A stretch of DNA of 64,000 bases from an uncultured Alphaproteobacteria bacterium (GCA_902826335.1 CADEEL010000002.1:14240-78239); one strand, 5' to 3'; positions 34,776-43,317 are shown, counted from the first letter of the stretch. The notes: a model not told the origin generated them from the letters alone. A program made the numbers and translations.

Positions 34776-35551
34776 TGAGCGGCGCGCTCGCGGCTTACCA
34801 CGACGCGTTCATACGCGCCGTATCCGGAGAGGAAACGCCGCTTGCCGCGTTTAGCGCGTGCGAGGGGCTCGGCGTTCGCGTGTATCGAAACAATGTCCTC
34901 AGCGCGATCGAATCGGCGCTGGCGTCGAACTACCCCGCTGTGCGTCGTCTGGTTGGCGAAGCGTTTTTTTTGTCGGCGGCGCGAACTTATTTCCAGGCCG
35001 CACCGCCCCGCGTGCGCACGCTCACGGCCTATGGCGACGCTTTTCCAGAATTTCTCGATGCGTTGCCGGAGGCCCAGAGCACGCCCTATCTCGGCGCAGT
35101 CGCACGGCTCGATCGCGCTTGGCTCGAGGCCCACCTCGCGCCCGAAGCGGCCGCATTGGCGCCTGGCGACCTTGCTGTGATGGATGAGCAAATTCTGGCG
35201 CAGGCGAAGATCGCCCTGCATCCGAGCGCGCGGATAATCACCTTGGGCTGGCGTGTTTACGAGATATGGCGCGCAAACCGCGCATACGACGCATCCGTCA
35301 CGCAGCCGCGCGAGGCCGCGCCGGAGCATGAAACGGCGCTGCTGTGGCGATGCGTGGGCGAAGTTCAAAGCCGCAGCTTGCGCGCGGCGGAAGCTGCCTT
35401 TCTGCGAGCGCTCGCCCACGGGTCCACGCTCGGCGGGGCGGGGGAGGCGGCCTTGCGCGCGGCGCCGGAGGCGAACGTCAGTGAGATCGTCGCGGGCGCG
35501 CTGAGCAGCGGCGCGCTCGCCTGCATAAGTAACGAGGAGGGCGCACAATGA
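34775..35551 (+). CDS. bufC: BufC-like (DUF2063) partner protein of the MNIO enzyme
   Basis: 258 residues. The N-terminal DUF2063 module is clear: AYHDAFIRAVSGEE, GVRVYRNNVLSAIESALASNYPAV, FFLSAARTYFQAAPPR, and the LPEAQSTPYLGAVARLDRAW helix. It binds the precursor leader and the MNIO oxidase in characterised systems. The C-terminal half is a less conserved all-alpha/beta part. It overlaps both bufB (1 nt) and the DoxX gene (4 nt). Confidence 0.9.
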   Translation: MSGALAAYHDAFIRAVSGEETPLAAFSACEGLGVRVYRNNVLSAIESALASNYPAVRRLVGEAFFLSAARTYFQAAPPRVRTLTAYGDAFPEFLDALPEAQSTPYLGAVARLDRAWLEAHLAPEAAALAPGDLAVMDEQILAQAKIALHPSARIITLGWRVYEIWRANRAYDASVTQPREAAPEHETALLWRCVGEVQSRSLRAAEAAFLRALAHGSTLGGAGEAALRAAPEANVSEIVAGALSSGALACISNEEGAQ

Positions 35552-36030
35552 GCGAGCAATCGCGGCCGGCAGGGCCGCTTCAGGGCATGCGCGCGCTTTA
35601 TGCGCGGGGTATCGGGCTCACGGAAACCTGGGCGCGACCCGTCGCACTTCTGGGTGCGCGCTTGCTGGTCGCACGGGTCTTCTTTCTGTCCGGCCTAACC
35701 AAGTGGGATGGACTAAGCATCCGTGAGGACGCCTTCTATCTATTCGCGGACGAATTCTTCGCAAGCTATGCACTGCCGGCGAGCCTCACCAATGCTTTTA
35801 CCGTCGCCGCTGCGATCGGAGAAATCGCGCTGCCCGTTTTGCTTGCCCTTGGTGTTTTCACACGCTTCGCGGCGCTGGGCCTTCTCATCATGACGGCGGT
35901 GATTCAGATTTTTGTCTACCCTCAGGAATGGTGGACAGTTCACGCGTGGTGGGCTGCGGTGCTTGCGCTTTTGGCCGTTACAGGACCGGGCGCCATATCC
36001 CTGGATCGCTTGCTCGGCCTCGAGCGTTGA
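35548..36030 (+). CDS. bufD: DoxX-family membrane protein (BufD-like)
   Basis: 160 residues with four predicted transmembrane helices (LLGARLLVARVFFLSGLTKW; an AFTVAAAIGEIALPVLLALGVF region; AALGLLIMTAVIQIF; HAWWAAVLALLAVTG). DoxX proteins terminate known bufABCD operons. The gene starts inside the bufC stop (ATGA), supporting membership. Its role in the pathway is not settled; quinone-linked redox supply or copper-stress protection are suggestions only. Confidence 0.88.
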   Translation: MSEQSRPAGPLQGMRALYARGIGLTETWARPVALLGARLLVARVFFLSGLTKWDGLSIREDAFYLFADEFFASYALPASLTNAFTVAAAIGEIALPVLLALGVFTRFAALGLLIMTAVIQIFVYPQEWWTVHAWWAAVLALLAVTGPGAISLDRLLGLER

Positions 36031-36035
36031 ACTGT

Positions 36036-36125
36036 TGGCGGATGGGGTGAGATTCGAACTCACGGTGGACTTGCGCCCACGGCGGTTTTCAAGACCGCTG
36101 CAATCGACCACTCTGCCACCCATCC
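36036..36125 (-). tRNA. tRNA-Ser (anticodon TGA)
   Basis: Class II tRNA on the minus strand, 90 nt with encoded CCA (plus 36036-36038). Acceptor arms are GGATGGG / CCCATCC. Anticodon stem GCGGT/ACCGC encloses CTTGAAA, giving TGA. A long variable arm and the T-loop GTTCGAAT are present. Its 3' end is 5 nt from the DoxX stop codon. Confidence 0.95.
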
Positions 36126-36198
36126 GGCGCGTGCTCGCTAACAAGTAAGACGATGTCCCGCAATGCGCCCATGGTGAACGCGCGCTCACCTTAAAAGC

Positions 36199-36225
36199 TA
36201 ACCGCGTTTCAAGCTCGCGCGGTTA
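36199..36225. promoter_or_regulatory. Inverted repeat upstream of rlpA
   Basis: TAACCGCG opposed by CGCGGTTA with an 11-nt centre, 37 nt before the rlpA ATG. On the minus strand it is followed by GCTTTT, so it could be a minus-strand terminator; as a plus-strand element it would be an operator. Not resolved. Confidence 0.25.
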
Positions 36226-36262
36226 AAAAGGCCGTTGGCGCCCGCTTCGCTCGGAGCTTTCG

Positions 36263-37216
36263 ATGACCCGCACATTCCGTTGGCCGTTCGCCTGCGCGCT
36301 CGTACTGCTCGCCGCCGCTGGGGACGCCGCCGCCCAGTCGGGCGCATTGACGCGCATCTCTTACGGCTATGGCGCGCCCGCCCCGGTGCGCGGTGAAAGC
36401 GCGCTTGATGTGCGCCGTGTCGCGCCGCCGGCCGAAGCCGCGCTGGCCGAGGCGCCTGACCTGCCGGGAACCGAAGAGGAGGGCGAGGCCGAGGAAACGG
36501 CCGCGCCCGCGCCGCTCGCGCCCGATCAATCCCGCGCCCTAAGCGCAGGCTTTACGCAGACGGGGACCGCGTCCTGGTATGGGGCGGACTTCGCCGGCCG
36601 CGCCACCGCCAGCGGCGAGGCGTTCAATCCCGCCCTACGCACGGCGGCGCACCGCGATTTTCCACTGCCCAGCCTGGTTGAGGTGACGAATGTCGAAAAC
36701 GGCCAGCGCGTTGTGCTTCGTGTAAACGATCGCGGCCCGGCCGTGGCCGATCGGCTGATCGATGTCTCCGCCTCCGCGGCCGATGAGTTGGGCTTCCGCG
36801 CGGCCGGGCAGGCGCGCGTGCAAGTCCGTTATCTGGGCCCCGCGCCCCGTCACATAATGGCCGAAGCTCCGCCGCCCGCCGCCCCGGCGGGACCGGCCAG
36901 CCTGCTGCCGCCCGGCGTTGAGGCCGCCGCCCTAACCCCCGCGCCTGCGCCGCCGCCCGCGCCTCCTCGCGCCGCGCCGCCCCTAACTGGCGGCTTTGTG
37001 GTTCAGGTTGGGGCTTTTTCTGATCTCACCAACGCCCACCGGGTTCAGGCCGCACTCCAGGACGCCGGCCCGGTGCTGATTGAGCCGCGCATGGTCGGCC
37101 AAACGGAGATTTACCGCGTGCGGCTTGGCCCGTGGGCGAACCGCGCCGAGGCGGAAGCCATGCTCGGTCAGATGGCCGAACGCGGCTACCCGAACGCAAT
37201 CGTCGCGGCGCGTTGA
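36263..37216 (+). CDS. rlpA: RlpA-like lytic transglycosylase with SPOR domain
   Basis: Septal wall protein that cleaves denuded glycan strands. 317 residues: signal peptide about 1-24 (ending AAAQ). A double-psi beta-barrel follows at residues 95-195, with GTASWYGADFAGRATASGE and VNDRGPAVADRLIDVSASAADELG (catalytic Asp of VNDRGP). Then a Pro/Ala-rich linker and a C-terminal SPOR domain (FVVQVGAFSDLTNAHRV) that binds denuded peptidoglycan. No lipobox cysteine, unlike E. coli RlpA. Followed after 70 nt by a D,D-carboxypeptidase gene. Confidence 0.92.
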   Translation: MTRTFRWPFACALVLLAAAGDAAAQSGALTRISYGYGAPAPVRGESALDVRRVAPPAEAALAEAPDLPGTEEEGEAEETAAPAPLAPDQSRALSAGFTQTGTASWYGADFAGRATASGEAFNPALRTAAHRDFPLPSLVEVTNVENGQRVVLRVNDRGPAVADRLIDVSASAADELGFRAAGQARVQVRYLGPAPRHIMAEAPPPAAPAGPASLLPPGVEAAALTPAPAPPPAPPRAAPPLTGGFVVQVGAFSDLTNAHRVQAALQDAGPVLIEPRMVGQTEIYRVRLGPWANRAEAEAMLGQMAERGYPNAIVAAR

Positions 37217-37286
37217 CCTCAGCCAAGCGCGGCGATCTTATCGCCGCGCGCGCCGCCTTCCCGCGCGCTTGATTCTGGAGCGCCGC

Positions 37287-38453
37287 ATGGCGGCACGGCC
37301 GCTTTTCTTCTCACGCTGGCTGGTCCCGGCGATGCTGGCCGCCCTCGCGCTGGTTGGGAGCGCGTCGGCGCAGACGCCGGCCTATTCCAGCGCCGCAAGG
37401 CACGTCGCCATCATGGACGGCGACACCGGCCTCCTGCTGCATTGCCAGAACTGCGAACAGCCGATGGCGCCGGCTTCGATGTCGAAAATGATGACGGCGC
37501 TCATCGTCATGGAGGCGCTCGCCGCCGGACGCATCACGGAGAACACCCGCTTCCGCGTCAGTGAGCGCGCCTGGCGCCTCGGCGCGATGAGCGATGGCTC
37601 GCACATGTTCCTGGCGCTCAATTCCGAAGTACGTGTGGGCGATCTTCTGCGCGGCATGATGATCGTCTCGGCAAATGACGCGTGCATCGTGCTGGCGGAG
37701 GGGATCGCGGGCTCGGAGGAAGCGTTCGTCGATCTGATGAACCGGCGCGCACGCGAACTGGGGCTTACGAGCGCGCGCTTCCGCAACACGACCGGCCTGC
37801 CTGATCCCGACCACCTGATCAGCGCGGCGGATCTCGCGCGCCTGGCGCGGCAAATCATTATCCGGTTCCCGCAGCATTACCGCCTCTATGCGGAGCGCAG
37901 TTTTGCGTACAACAACCGCACGCAGGATAATCGCAATCCGCTGCTGGGGATGTTCGCCGGCGCCGATGGGGTGAAGACGGGCCACACGGCTGCGGCCGGC
38001 TATTCCCTGGTCGGCTCGGCGCTGCTCAACAATCAGCGCCGCATCATCGTGTTCGACGGCATGGAGACAATGGCGGCGCGCCGCGCCGAGGCGGATCGGC
38101 TGATGCGCGCGGCGTTCTATGATTTCCGCTTGCTGCGTCTTTACGAGGCGGGCGCCCAAGTGGGCGAAGCGCGCGTGTGGCTTGGCGGGCGCGCGCGCGC
38201 GCCGCTGATCACGGAGCGCGCGATCATACTGCCGACGACGGGCGCGGCGCTCGCGGGCCTCACGGCGCGGATCGAGTATCGCGGGCCGGTCGCCGCGCCG
38301 ATCCGGCGCGGCCAGCGCATCGCCAGCCTGGTCGTCGAGGGGCCGAATTTTCCGCGCCGCTCATACGCACTCGTCTCCGGCCGCAATATCGGGCGCGCCA
38401 ACTGGTTCGTGCGCGCCTGGGCGGGGCTCATCGATCTCATCTCGCCCTCTTGA
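37287..38453 (+). CDS. D-alanyl-D-alanine carboxypeptidase (PBP5/DacC family)
   Basis: Trims pentapeptides in the periplasmic wall. 388 residues with a signal peptide (about 1-28, ending ASAQ). Active-site motifs: SMSK (Ser64, Lys67), SAN (128-130), KTG (GVKTGHT). A C-terminal beta domain follows. Just before the SxxK motif is a CxxC pair (HCQNCEQPM), which is unusual and could form a redox-sensitive disulfide. The ATG at 37287 is preceded by CTGGAG. The stop overlaps the TTG start of tmk by 4 nt. Confidence 0.93.
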   Translation: MAARPLFFSRWLVPAMLAALALVGSASAQTPAYSSAARHVAIMDGDTGLLLHCQNCEQPMAPASMSKMMTALIVMEALAAGRITENTRFRVSERAWRLGAMSDGSHMFLALNSEVRVGDLLRGMMIVSANDACIVLAEGIAGSEEAFVDLMNRRARELGLTSARFRNTTGLPDPDHLISAADLARLARQIIIRFPQHYRLYAERSFAYNNRTQDNRNPLLGMFAGADGVKTGHTAAAGYSLVGSALLNNQRRIIVFDGMETMAARRAEADRLMRAAFYDFRLLRLYEAGAQVGEARVWLGGRARAPLITERAIILPTTGAALAGLTARIEYRGPVAAPIRRGQRIASLVVEGPNFPRRSYALVSGRNIGRANWFVRAWAGLIDLISPS

Positions 38454-39082
38454 GCGCGGGCAAACTCATCACGCTTGAGGGCGGCGAAGGCGTCGGCAAA
38501 TCGACGCTCGCGCACGCCATCGTCGCGCATCTGCGCAATGAGGGACGCGCCGTGATCGCCACGCGCGAACCGGGCGGCGCGCCAGGCGCGGACGAAATTC
38601 GCGCGCTGCTGGTGCGCGGGGATGAGTTGCGCTGGTCCCGCGAGTCCGAGGCGCTGCTCTTCGCCGCCGCGCGCGCTGATCATGTGCACGCGACGATCGC
38701 GCCGGCTTTGGCGCGCGGCGAGTGGGTGGTGTGCGATCGCTTCACGGATTCGACGCGTGCGTATCAGGGCGCCGGGCGCGGCCTTGCGAGCGAAAAACTC
38801 GATGCGCTCGATGCGTTCATCGCCGCGCCGGTCCCTGATCTCACGCTCATTCTCGATCTCGATCCGAGCATTGGGCTGGCGCGCTCCGGCGGCGCGGGGC
38901 GCGGCGAGGATCGCTATGAGCGCATGGACTCGGCGTTCCATGCGCGCGTGCGGGCGGCCTTTCTGGACATAGCAACGCGCGCGCCCCAGCGGTGCGCGGT
39001 GCTTGATGCGAACCAGACGAAGGACGCGGTGCTTGGCGCGGCGCTGGATGCGATTGCGAGCCGCCTCGGCGGCGCGTCATGA
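38450..39082 (+). CDS. tmk: Thymidylate kinase
   Basis: Phosphorylates dTMP to dTDP. 210 residues: P-loop GGEGVGKST near residue 11, REPGG, the DRF motif in VCDRFTDSTRAYQGAGRGL, and a lid region GRGEDRYERMD. It starts with TTG within the dac stop codon. Part of a tightly overlapping string: dac, tmk, holB, tatD, MBL hydrolase, each pair sharing 1-4 nt. Confidence 0.94.
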   Translation: MSAGKLITLEGGEGVGKSTLAHAIVAHLRNEGRAVIATREPGGAPGADEIRALLVRGDELRWSRESEALLFAAARADHVHATIAPALARGEWVVCDRFTDSTRAYQGAGRGLASEKLDALDAFIAAPVPDLTLILDLDPSIGLARSGGAGRGEDRYERMDSAFHARVRAAFLDIATRAPQRCAVLDANQTKDAVLGAALDAIASRLGGAS

Positions 39083-40035
39083 CGGCGCCACGCGACACAT
39101 TTGCGTTGGCGGGTCACGCGGCGGCGGAGGCTACGCTCGCCGAAGCGCTCGCGCATGGGCGCATGCATCATGCCTGGCTCATCACAGGACCCAAGGGCGT
39201 CGGCAAGGCGAGCCTCGCCTTTCGCGCCGCGCGCGCAGCGCTTGGCGCGCGCGTCACTGGCCCGCGACCACTGGATGTGTCACCCGATGATCCCATCGCC
39301 AAGCGCATCGCCGCCGGCGCGCATGGCGACTTCTTCCTGCTCGAACGCGGCCTCAATGAGCGCGGCAAGCCGCGCCGCGATATCCCGGTCGAACAGGCGC
39401 GCGCCTTGCCGGGCTCCTTTACACTACAAGCGGGCGAAGGCGGGCGGCGCGTAGCCATTATCGACGCCATCGATGATCTCAATCGTCATGGCGCCAATGC
39501 GCTGTTGAAGATCGTGGAAGAGCCGCCGCCCGGCGCGCTGCTGCTTCTTGTGTGTCACACGCCCGGCGCGGCGTTGGCGACAATCCGCTCGCGCTGCCGC
39601 ACCTTGCGCCTGCGGCCCTTGAGCGTTGCGGAGATGGCGCCGTTCGCGGGCGCGGATGACGCCGTGTTGCGCCTGGCGGCCGGCCGGCCGGGCCTCGCGC
39701 TGGCGCTGACGGCGCAAGGCGGACTGGCGCGCGCCCTGACCGATGCGCTTGAGCGCCTGCCTACGCATGGCGCGCGCGCGCTGCTGCCCATTGCTTTCAC
39801 ACGCGTGGACGATCCTGGCGCGCGCCTGGCGCTCGTGCTCGATGCGCTGGAGGGCTGGCTGCGGGAGAGCGCGCTCACCGCGCTGAATGATGCGCCCGCG
39901 CGCGCCGCGCGGCTGGCGGACGTATACGCCGACATCGAGGCGTTGCGCGGCGAGGCGGACGGGCTCGATCTCGACCCCGCGCATGCGCTGGCGCGCGCGG
40001 CGCTGCTTGTCGAGCGGGCGGCGGCCGCCCCGTGA
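39079..40035 (+). CDS. holB: DNA polymerase III delta-prime subunit
   Basis: Clamp-loader subunit, 318 residues. AAA+ core with the P-loop-like ITGPKGVGKASLAFRAARA, and the segment VAIIDAIDDLNRHGANALLKIVEEPPPGALLLLV with the SRC-equivalent TIRSRCRTLRLRPL. The tmk-holB-tatD order is conserved in many bacteria. A 4-nt overlap with tmk. Confidence 0.93.
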   Translation: MTAPRDTFALAGHAAAEATLAEALAHGRMHHAWLITGPKGVGKASLAFRAARAALGARVTGPRPLDVSPDDPIAKRIAAGAHGDFFLLERGLNERGKPRRDIPVEQARALPGSFTLQAGEGGRRVAIIDAIDDLNRHGANALLKIVEEPPPGALLLLVCHTPGAALATIRSRCRTLRLRPLSVAEMAPFAGADDAVLRLAAGRPGLALALTAQGGLARALTDALERLPTHGARALLPIAFTRVDDPGARLALVLDALEGWLRESALTALNDAPARAARLADVYADIEALRGEADGLDLDPAHALARAALLVERAAAAP

Positions 40036-40829
40036 TGCGCGCGCCGCTGATCGACAGCCATGTGAATCTTCATCACGAGGCGTTCGCGAACGATCGCGAC
40101 GAGGCGATTGCGCGGGCGCGGGCTGCGGGCGTGGGCCCGATGATCACCATCTGTGACCGCATCGAGAACTTCCCCGCCGTGCGCGCCATCGCCGAGGCGG
40201 ACGCGGACATCTACGCCAGCATCGGCGCGCATCCGCACTACGCTAAAGATCACCTCGATCTCACGGCTGACGCAATGGTCGCGCTGGCGCGCACGAGCAA
40301 CAAAGTCGTCGGCGTTGGCGAAACGGGCCTCGATCAGCATTACAAGACAAGCCCGCTGGACGATCAGATCCAAGTGTTTCGCGCGCATGCGGCGGCTGCG
40401 CGCGCGCTCGATCTGCCGCTGATCATCCATACGCGGGAAGCCGACGAACTCATGGGCGATCTCCTGGAAGAGGCGGCGGGGCAGGGTGTGCGCCGCATTC
40501 TGCTGCACTGCTATACGAGCGGCGCGGCCCTCGCGCGGCGCGCCCTTTCGCTTGGCGCGTACATTTCCTTCTCCGGCATCCTCACGTTCAAGAACGCGGC
40601 CGATGTGCGCGCGATCGCGGCCGAAACGCCGCTCGATCGCGTGATCTTGGAAACCGATTGCCCTTATCTCGCGCCGGTCCCCCATCGCGGGCGGCGCTGC
40701 GAGCCCGCCATGGTGGCGGAGGTTTACAATTACTTTTGCACCGAGCGGAGGCTCGATCTGGAGGAGGGGGCCGCGCTCATCGCGGAAAACTTCTTTCGCC
40801 TCTTCCATACCATCGCGCGCCCGGCATGA
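40035..40829 (+). CDS. tatD: TatD-family metal-dependent hydrolase
   Basis: Predicted metal-dependent DNase/deacylase, 264 residues with a TIM barrel. Metal ligands are partly visible: the N-terminal DSHVNLHH motif (usually DxHxH; the second His is displaced here), GVGETGLDQHY, IHTREADEL, LHCYTSG, and ETDCPYLAPVPHRGRR. The start is either ATG 40035 or GTG 40032, both within the holB stop. Its stop overlaps the MBL gene by 4 nt. Confidence 0.9.
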   Translation: MRAPLIDSHVNLHHEAFANDRDEAIARARAAGVGPMITICDRIENFPAVRAIAEADADIYASIGAHPHYAKDHLDLTADAMVALARTSNKVVGVGETGLDQHYKTSPLDDQIQVFRAHAAAARALDLPLIIHTREADELMGDLLEEAAGQGVRRILLHCYTSGAALARRALSLGAYISFSGILTFKNAADVRAIAAETPLDRVILETDCPYLAPVPHRGRRCEPAMVAEVYNYFCTERRLDLEEGAALIAENFFRLFHTIARPA

Positions 40830-41641
40830 CATTGCGCGTGACCATCCTTGGCTGCGGTTCATCCGGCGGCGTGCCGCGTTCGGACGGAAACTGGGGCGCG
40901 TGCGATCCCGGCGAGCCGAGGAATTATCGCACGCGCTGCGGCCTCATGCTGCAGCGCTGGCGCGGCCCGCCAGGCGATGGCGCCGACGCCACAACGGTGC
41001 TGATCGACACCTCGCCGGATTTGCGCGCGCAATTGCTCGCCGCGCGCGCCTCCCGCATCGACGCCGTGGTCTATAGCCACGATCACGCCGATCAGACCCA
41101 TGGGCTCGATGATCTGCGCGCCTTCGTGCAGCGCGCGCACAAGCGCATGCCGATCTGGATGGATCGGATCACCGCTGCGACGCTCACCGCGCGCTTCAAA
41201 TATGTGTTCGCCGGCGCGGGCGCCTATCCGCCGATTTTCGACATTGCGGGCGAGGTGGCGGATGGCGAGCCGATCCAGATCGCCGGGCCGGGCGGCGCGA
41301 TCACGCTGACGCCTCTGCTGCAGGATCATGGCGGGGTTCATTCGTTCGGGTTTCGGTTTGGCGCCGCGGCCTATTCAAACGATGTCGCCGCGCTGCCGGA
41401 GGCCACGTTCGCGCGCCTGGCCGACCTTGATCTCTGGATCGTCGACGCACTGCGGCGTGCGCCGCACCCGACTCACGCGCATCTGGCGCGCACGCTCGAC
41501 TGGATCGCGCGTCTGGCGCCCAAGCGCAGCGTGCTGACCAATCTTCACACGGATATGGACTACGCCACGCTGGTCGCGGAGCTGCCAGCCGGCGCCGAAC
41601 CGGCTTACGATGGTTGGAACGCCGATTTGGCGGGCTGTTGA
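40826..41641 (+). CDS. MBL-fold metallo-hydrolase (PhnP-like)
   Basis: 271 residues of the metallo-beta-lactamase fold. The metal motif is YSHDHADQTHGLDDLR (HxHxDH). The N-terminus TLRVTILGCGSSGGVPR with CDPGEPRNYRTRCG is typical of the PhnP/cyclic-phosphodiesterase branch. Later ligands include His in LLQDHGGVHSFGFR and Asp in DLWIVDALR. No phn genes nearby, so a cyclic-nucleotide or cyclic-phosphate diesterase role is inferred from fold only. Last member of the overlapping string that starts at dac. Confidence 0.88.
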   Translation: MTLRVTILGCGSSGGVPRSDGNWGACDPGEPRNYRTRCGLMLQRWRGPPGDGADATTVLIDTSPDLRAQLLAARASRIDAVVYSHDHADQTHGLDDLRAFVQRAHKRMPIWMDRITAATLTARFKYVFAGAGAYPPIFDIAGEVADGEPIQIAGPGGAITLTPLLQDHGGVHSFGFRFGAAAYSNDVAALPEATFARLADLDLWIVDALRRAPHPTHAHLARTLDWIARLAPKRSVLTNLHTDMDYATLVAELPAGAEPAYDGWNADLAGC

Positions 41642-41682
41642 CGTGGTCGAATGTCCCCCGGGGCAGTTCAAATAGCAGGTAC

Positions 41683-41710
41683 ATTTCCCATAATATATCT
41701 TATGCGAGTT
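41683..41710 (+). other. dif: Candidate dif site (XerC/XerD recombination site)
   Basis: 28 bp with dif geometry: 11-bp left arm ATTTCCCATAA, 6-bp centre TATATC, 11-bp right arm TTATGCGAGTT. The inner arms CATAA / TTATG are identical to E. coli dif, and the spacing is exact. An AT-rich island in GC-rich surroundings, 5 nt before the mazG start. A promoter -10 (TAATAT) could also explain the AT content. Confidence 0.6.
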
Positions 41711-41714
41711 ATTG

Positions 41715-42539
41715 ATGAGCCAGGCTGAGCGCGAAAATGGCCCGCTGGAACAAGAAGATAGCGCCGCCGTCCTCGCCGATCTCCTGGCGCTGATGACGCG
41801 CTTGCGCGATCCGAGCGGCGGCTGCCCGTGGGATATTGAGCAGACCTTCGCGACCATCGCCCCCTACACGATCGAGGAAGCCTATGAGGTCGCCGACGCC
41901 ATTCAGCGCGGCGACATGGGCGAGCTTAAAGGCGAACTGGGGGACCTCCTCTTTCAGGTCGTGTTCCACGCGCGCATGGCCGAAGAGGCAGGCCTCTTTG
42001 ATTTCGCGGATGTGGCGCGGTCGCTGGTCGAGAAGATGAAGGCGCGCCATCCGCACGTGTTTGCGGACGCCTCGGCGCGCACAGCGGGCGAACAGACCCA
42101 GGCCTGGGAAGCGCACAAGGCCGCCGAGCGCGCCGCCAAGGGCCAAGGCTTGCTTGCCGACGTTCCCCGCGCGCTGCCGGCGTTGACGCGCGCCGAAAAA
42201 CTTACCAAGCGCGCCGCGCGCATAGGCTTCGATTGGCCAGACGCGGCGGCCGTGCTCGCCAAGCTGGATGAAGAGATGGGCGAACTCGAAGAAGCCCGCG
42301 TGGGCGGCGATGCGGCCCACGTCGCCGAGGAAATGGGCGATGTACTGTTCGTGCTCGCCAACCTCGCCCGTAAGCTGGGCATCGACCCCGAGGAGGCGTT
42401 GCGGCAAGCGAACGCCAAATTCGTGCGCCGCTTCGAGCACATTGAGCGCGCGCTTGCGGCGTCTGGAAAGTCCGGCGCCCAGCCGCTCGACGATCTTGAG
42501 GCGCTGTGGGTCGCGGCCAAGCGCGCCGAGCGGGCGTGA
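41715..42539 (+). CDS. mazG: Nucleoside triphosphate pyrophosphohydrolase MazG
   Basis: House-cleaning enzyme hydrolysing NTPs and dNTPs. 274 residues containing the duplicated MazG domains. The first has DPSGGCPWDIEQTFATI, EEAYEVADAI and ELGDLLFQVVFHARMAEE. The second has KLDEEMGELEEA and EEMGDVLFVLANLAR, giving the ExxE...ExxD metal ligands. The ATG at 41715 is used; a TTG lies one codon earlier. No Shine-Dalgarno is visible because the dif-like site occupies the leader. Confidence 0.92.
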   Translation: MSQAERENGPLEQEDSAAVLADLLALMTRLRDPSGGCPWDIEQTFATIAPYTIEEAYEVADAIQRGDMGELKGELGDLLFQVVFHARMAEEAGLFDFADVARSLVEKMKARHPHVFADASARTAGEQTQAWEAHKAAERAAKGQGLLADVPRALPALTRAEKLTKRAARIGFDWPDAAAVLAKLDEEMGELEEARVGGDAAHVAEEMGDVLFVLANLARKLGIDPEEALRQANAKFVRRFEHIERALAASGKSGAQPLDDLEALWVAAKRAERA

Positions 42540-42618
42540 CGGTGTGCTGCGACACTTGCGCGCCCTGCGCGTGCGGGCGCGCGCCACTAGGTTGGTCTCG
42601 TAAGTTGTAAGAAGAACG

Positions 42619-42720
42619 CCCAATCCCCGGGTTCGCGAAGCGAACTCCGGGGCCCATAAGCGCTGACGTTCGTGGTAATAGGCCCCGGAATGGGGGCTCA
42701 CGCCGCCCTCCGGGGATGGG
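42619..42720 (-). repeat. 102-bp palindromic element, family A (copy 2)
   Basis: Inverted copy of the element at 8328-8430: it ends CCGGGGATGGG and begins CCCAATCCCCGG in plus orientation, with the conserved GGCCCATAAGCGC centre. It abuts the PCuAC gene and makes the start of that gene uncertain. Confidence 0.7.
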
Positions 42721-42728
42721 AGGTTCAA

Positions 42729-43268
42729 GTGTCTCTCGCGTCAGTGATTTCGAGCGCTCACCTGCGACACCCCTCCTCCTTCACCGCGCGCTGGCGCACG
42801 ATCACTTTGGTGTTGTGCGCGCTCGCCCTCACTGCGTGCACGCCGTCCGCGTCGCGCGGGGCGGCTCAATCACCTATCGAGGTGACCGAGGCTTACATTC
42901 CTCAACCTCCGAACGGCGCGGCCGTCGCCGGCGGATATCTGACCATCGTCAATTCCGCGGGCGAAGCCGACAGCCTCATCGGCGCCGCCAGCCCACGCGC
43001 CGGCCGTGTCGAGCTTCACGAAATGCGTATGGACGGCGCCATGATGATGATGCGCCGGGTGGACGCCATTGCAGTTCCGGCGCGTGGAGAAACGCGCCTC
43101 GCGCCTGGCGGCTATCATCTGATGATCTTCGATATGCAGACCTCCTTTGTGGTGGGTGACCGCGTGCCCGTGACCTTCACCTTCGCGCGCGCTGGTGCTG
43201 TGCAAGTCGAGATGGAAGTTCGCCCGCTCGGCGCTGGCCACGGGGGCGGCCCTGAACGCGGAAATTGA
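42729..43268 (+). CDS. PCuAC-type periplasmic copper chaperone (lipoprotein)
   Basis: Delivers Cu(I) to cytochrome oxidase. The mature domain (about 125 residues) shows the PCuAC copper motif: HEMRMDGAMMMMRRV followed at the usual distance by GGYHLMIFD (H-x-M ... M ... H-x-M). The N-terminus has a hydrophobic stretch ending in the lipobox LTAC, so the protein is probably membrane-anchored. The start is uncertain: GTG 42729 gives an unusually long leader, and the repeat just upstream may have altered the 5' end. The PepSY gene follows after 49 nt. Confidence 0.85.
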   Translation: MSLASVISSAHLRHPSSFTARWRTITLVLCALALTACTPSASRGAAQSPIEVTEAYIPQPPNGAAVAGGYLTIVNSAGEADSLIGAASPRAGRVELHEMRMDGAMMMMRRVDAIAVPARGETRLAPGGYHLMIFDMQTSFVVGDRVPVTFTFARAGAVQVEMEVRPLGAGHGGGPERGN

Positions 43269-43317
43269 TGGACGCGCAGGGGCGCGCCCTGCGCCCGTTG
43301 AACGCCGGAGACCGCGT

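Noticed and set aside
41690..41700. AT-rich TAATATAT as a plain sigma-70 -10 box for mazG
   Set aside because: No -35 at suitable distance, and the exact 11+6+11 dif geometry explains the AT island better; not fully excluded.
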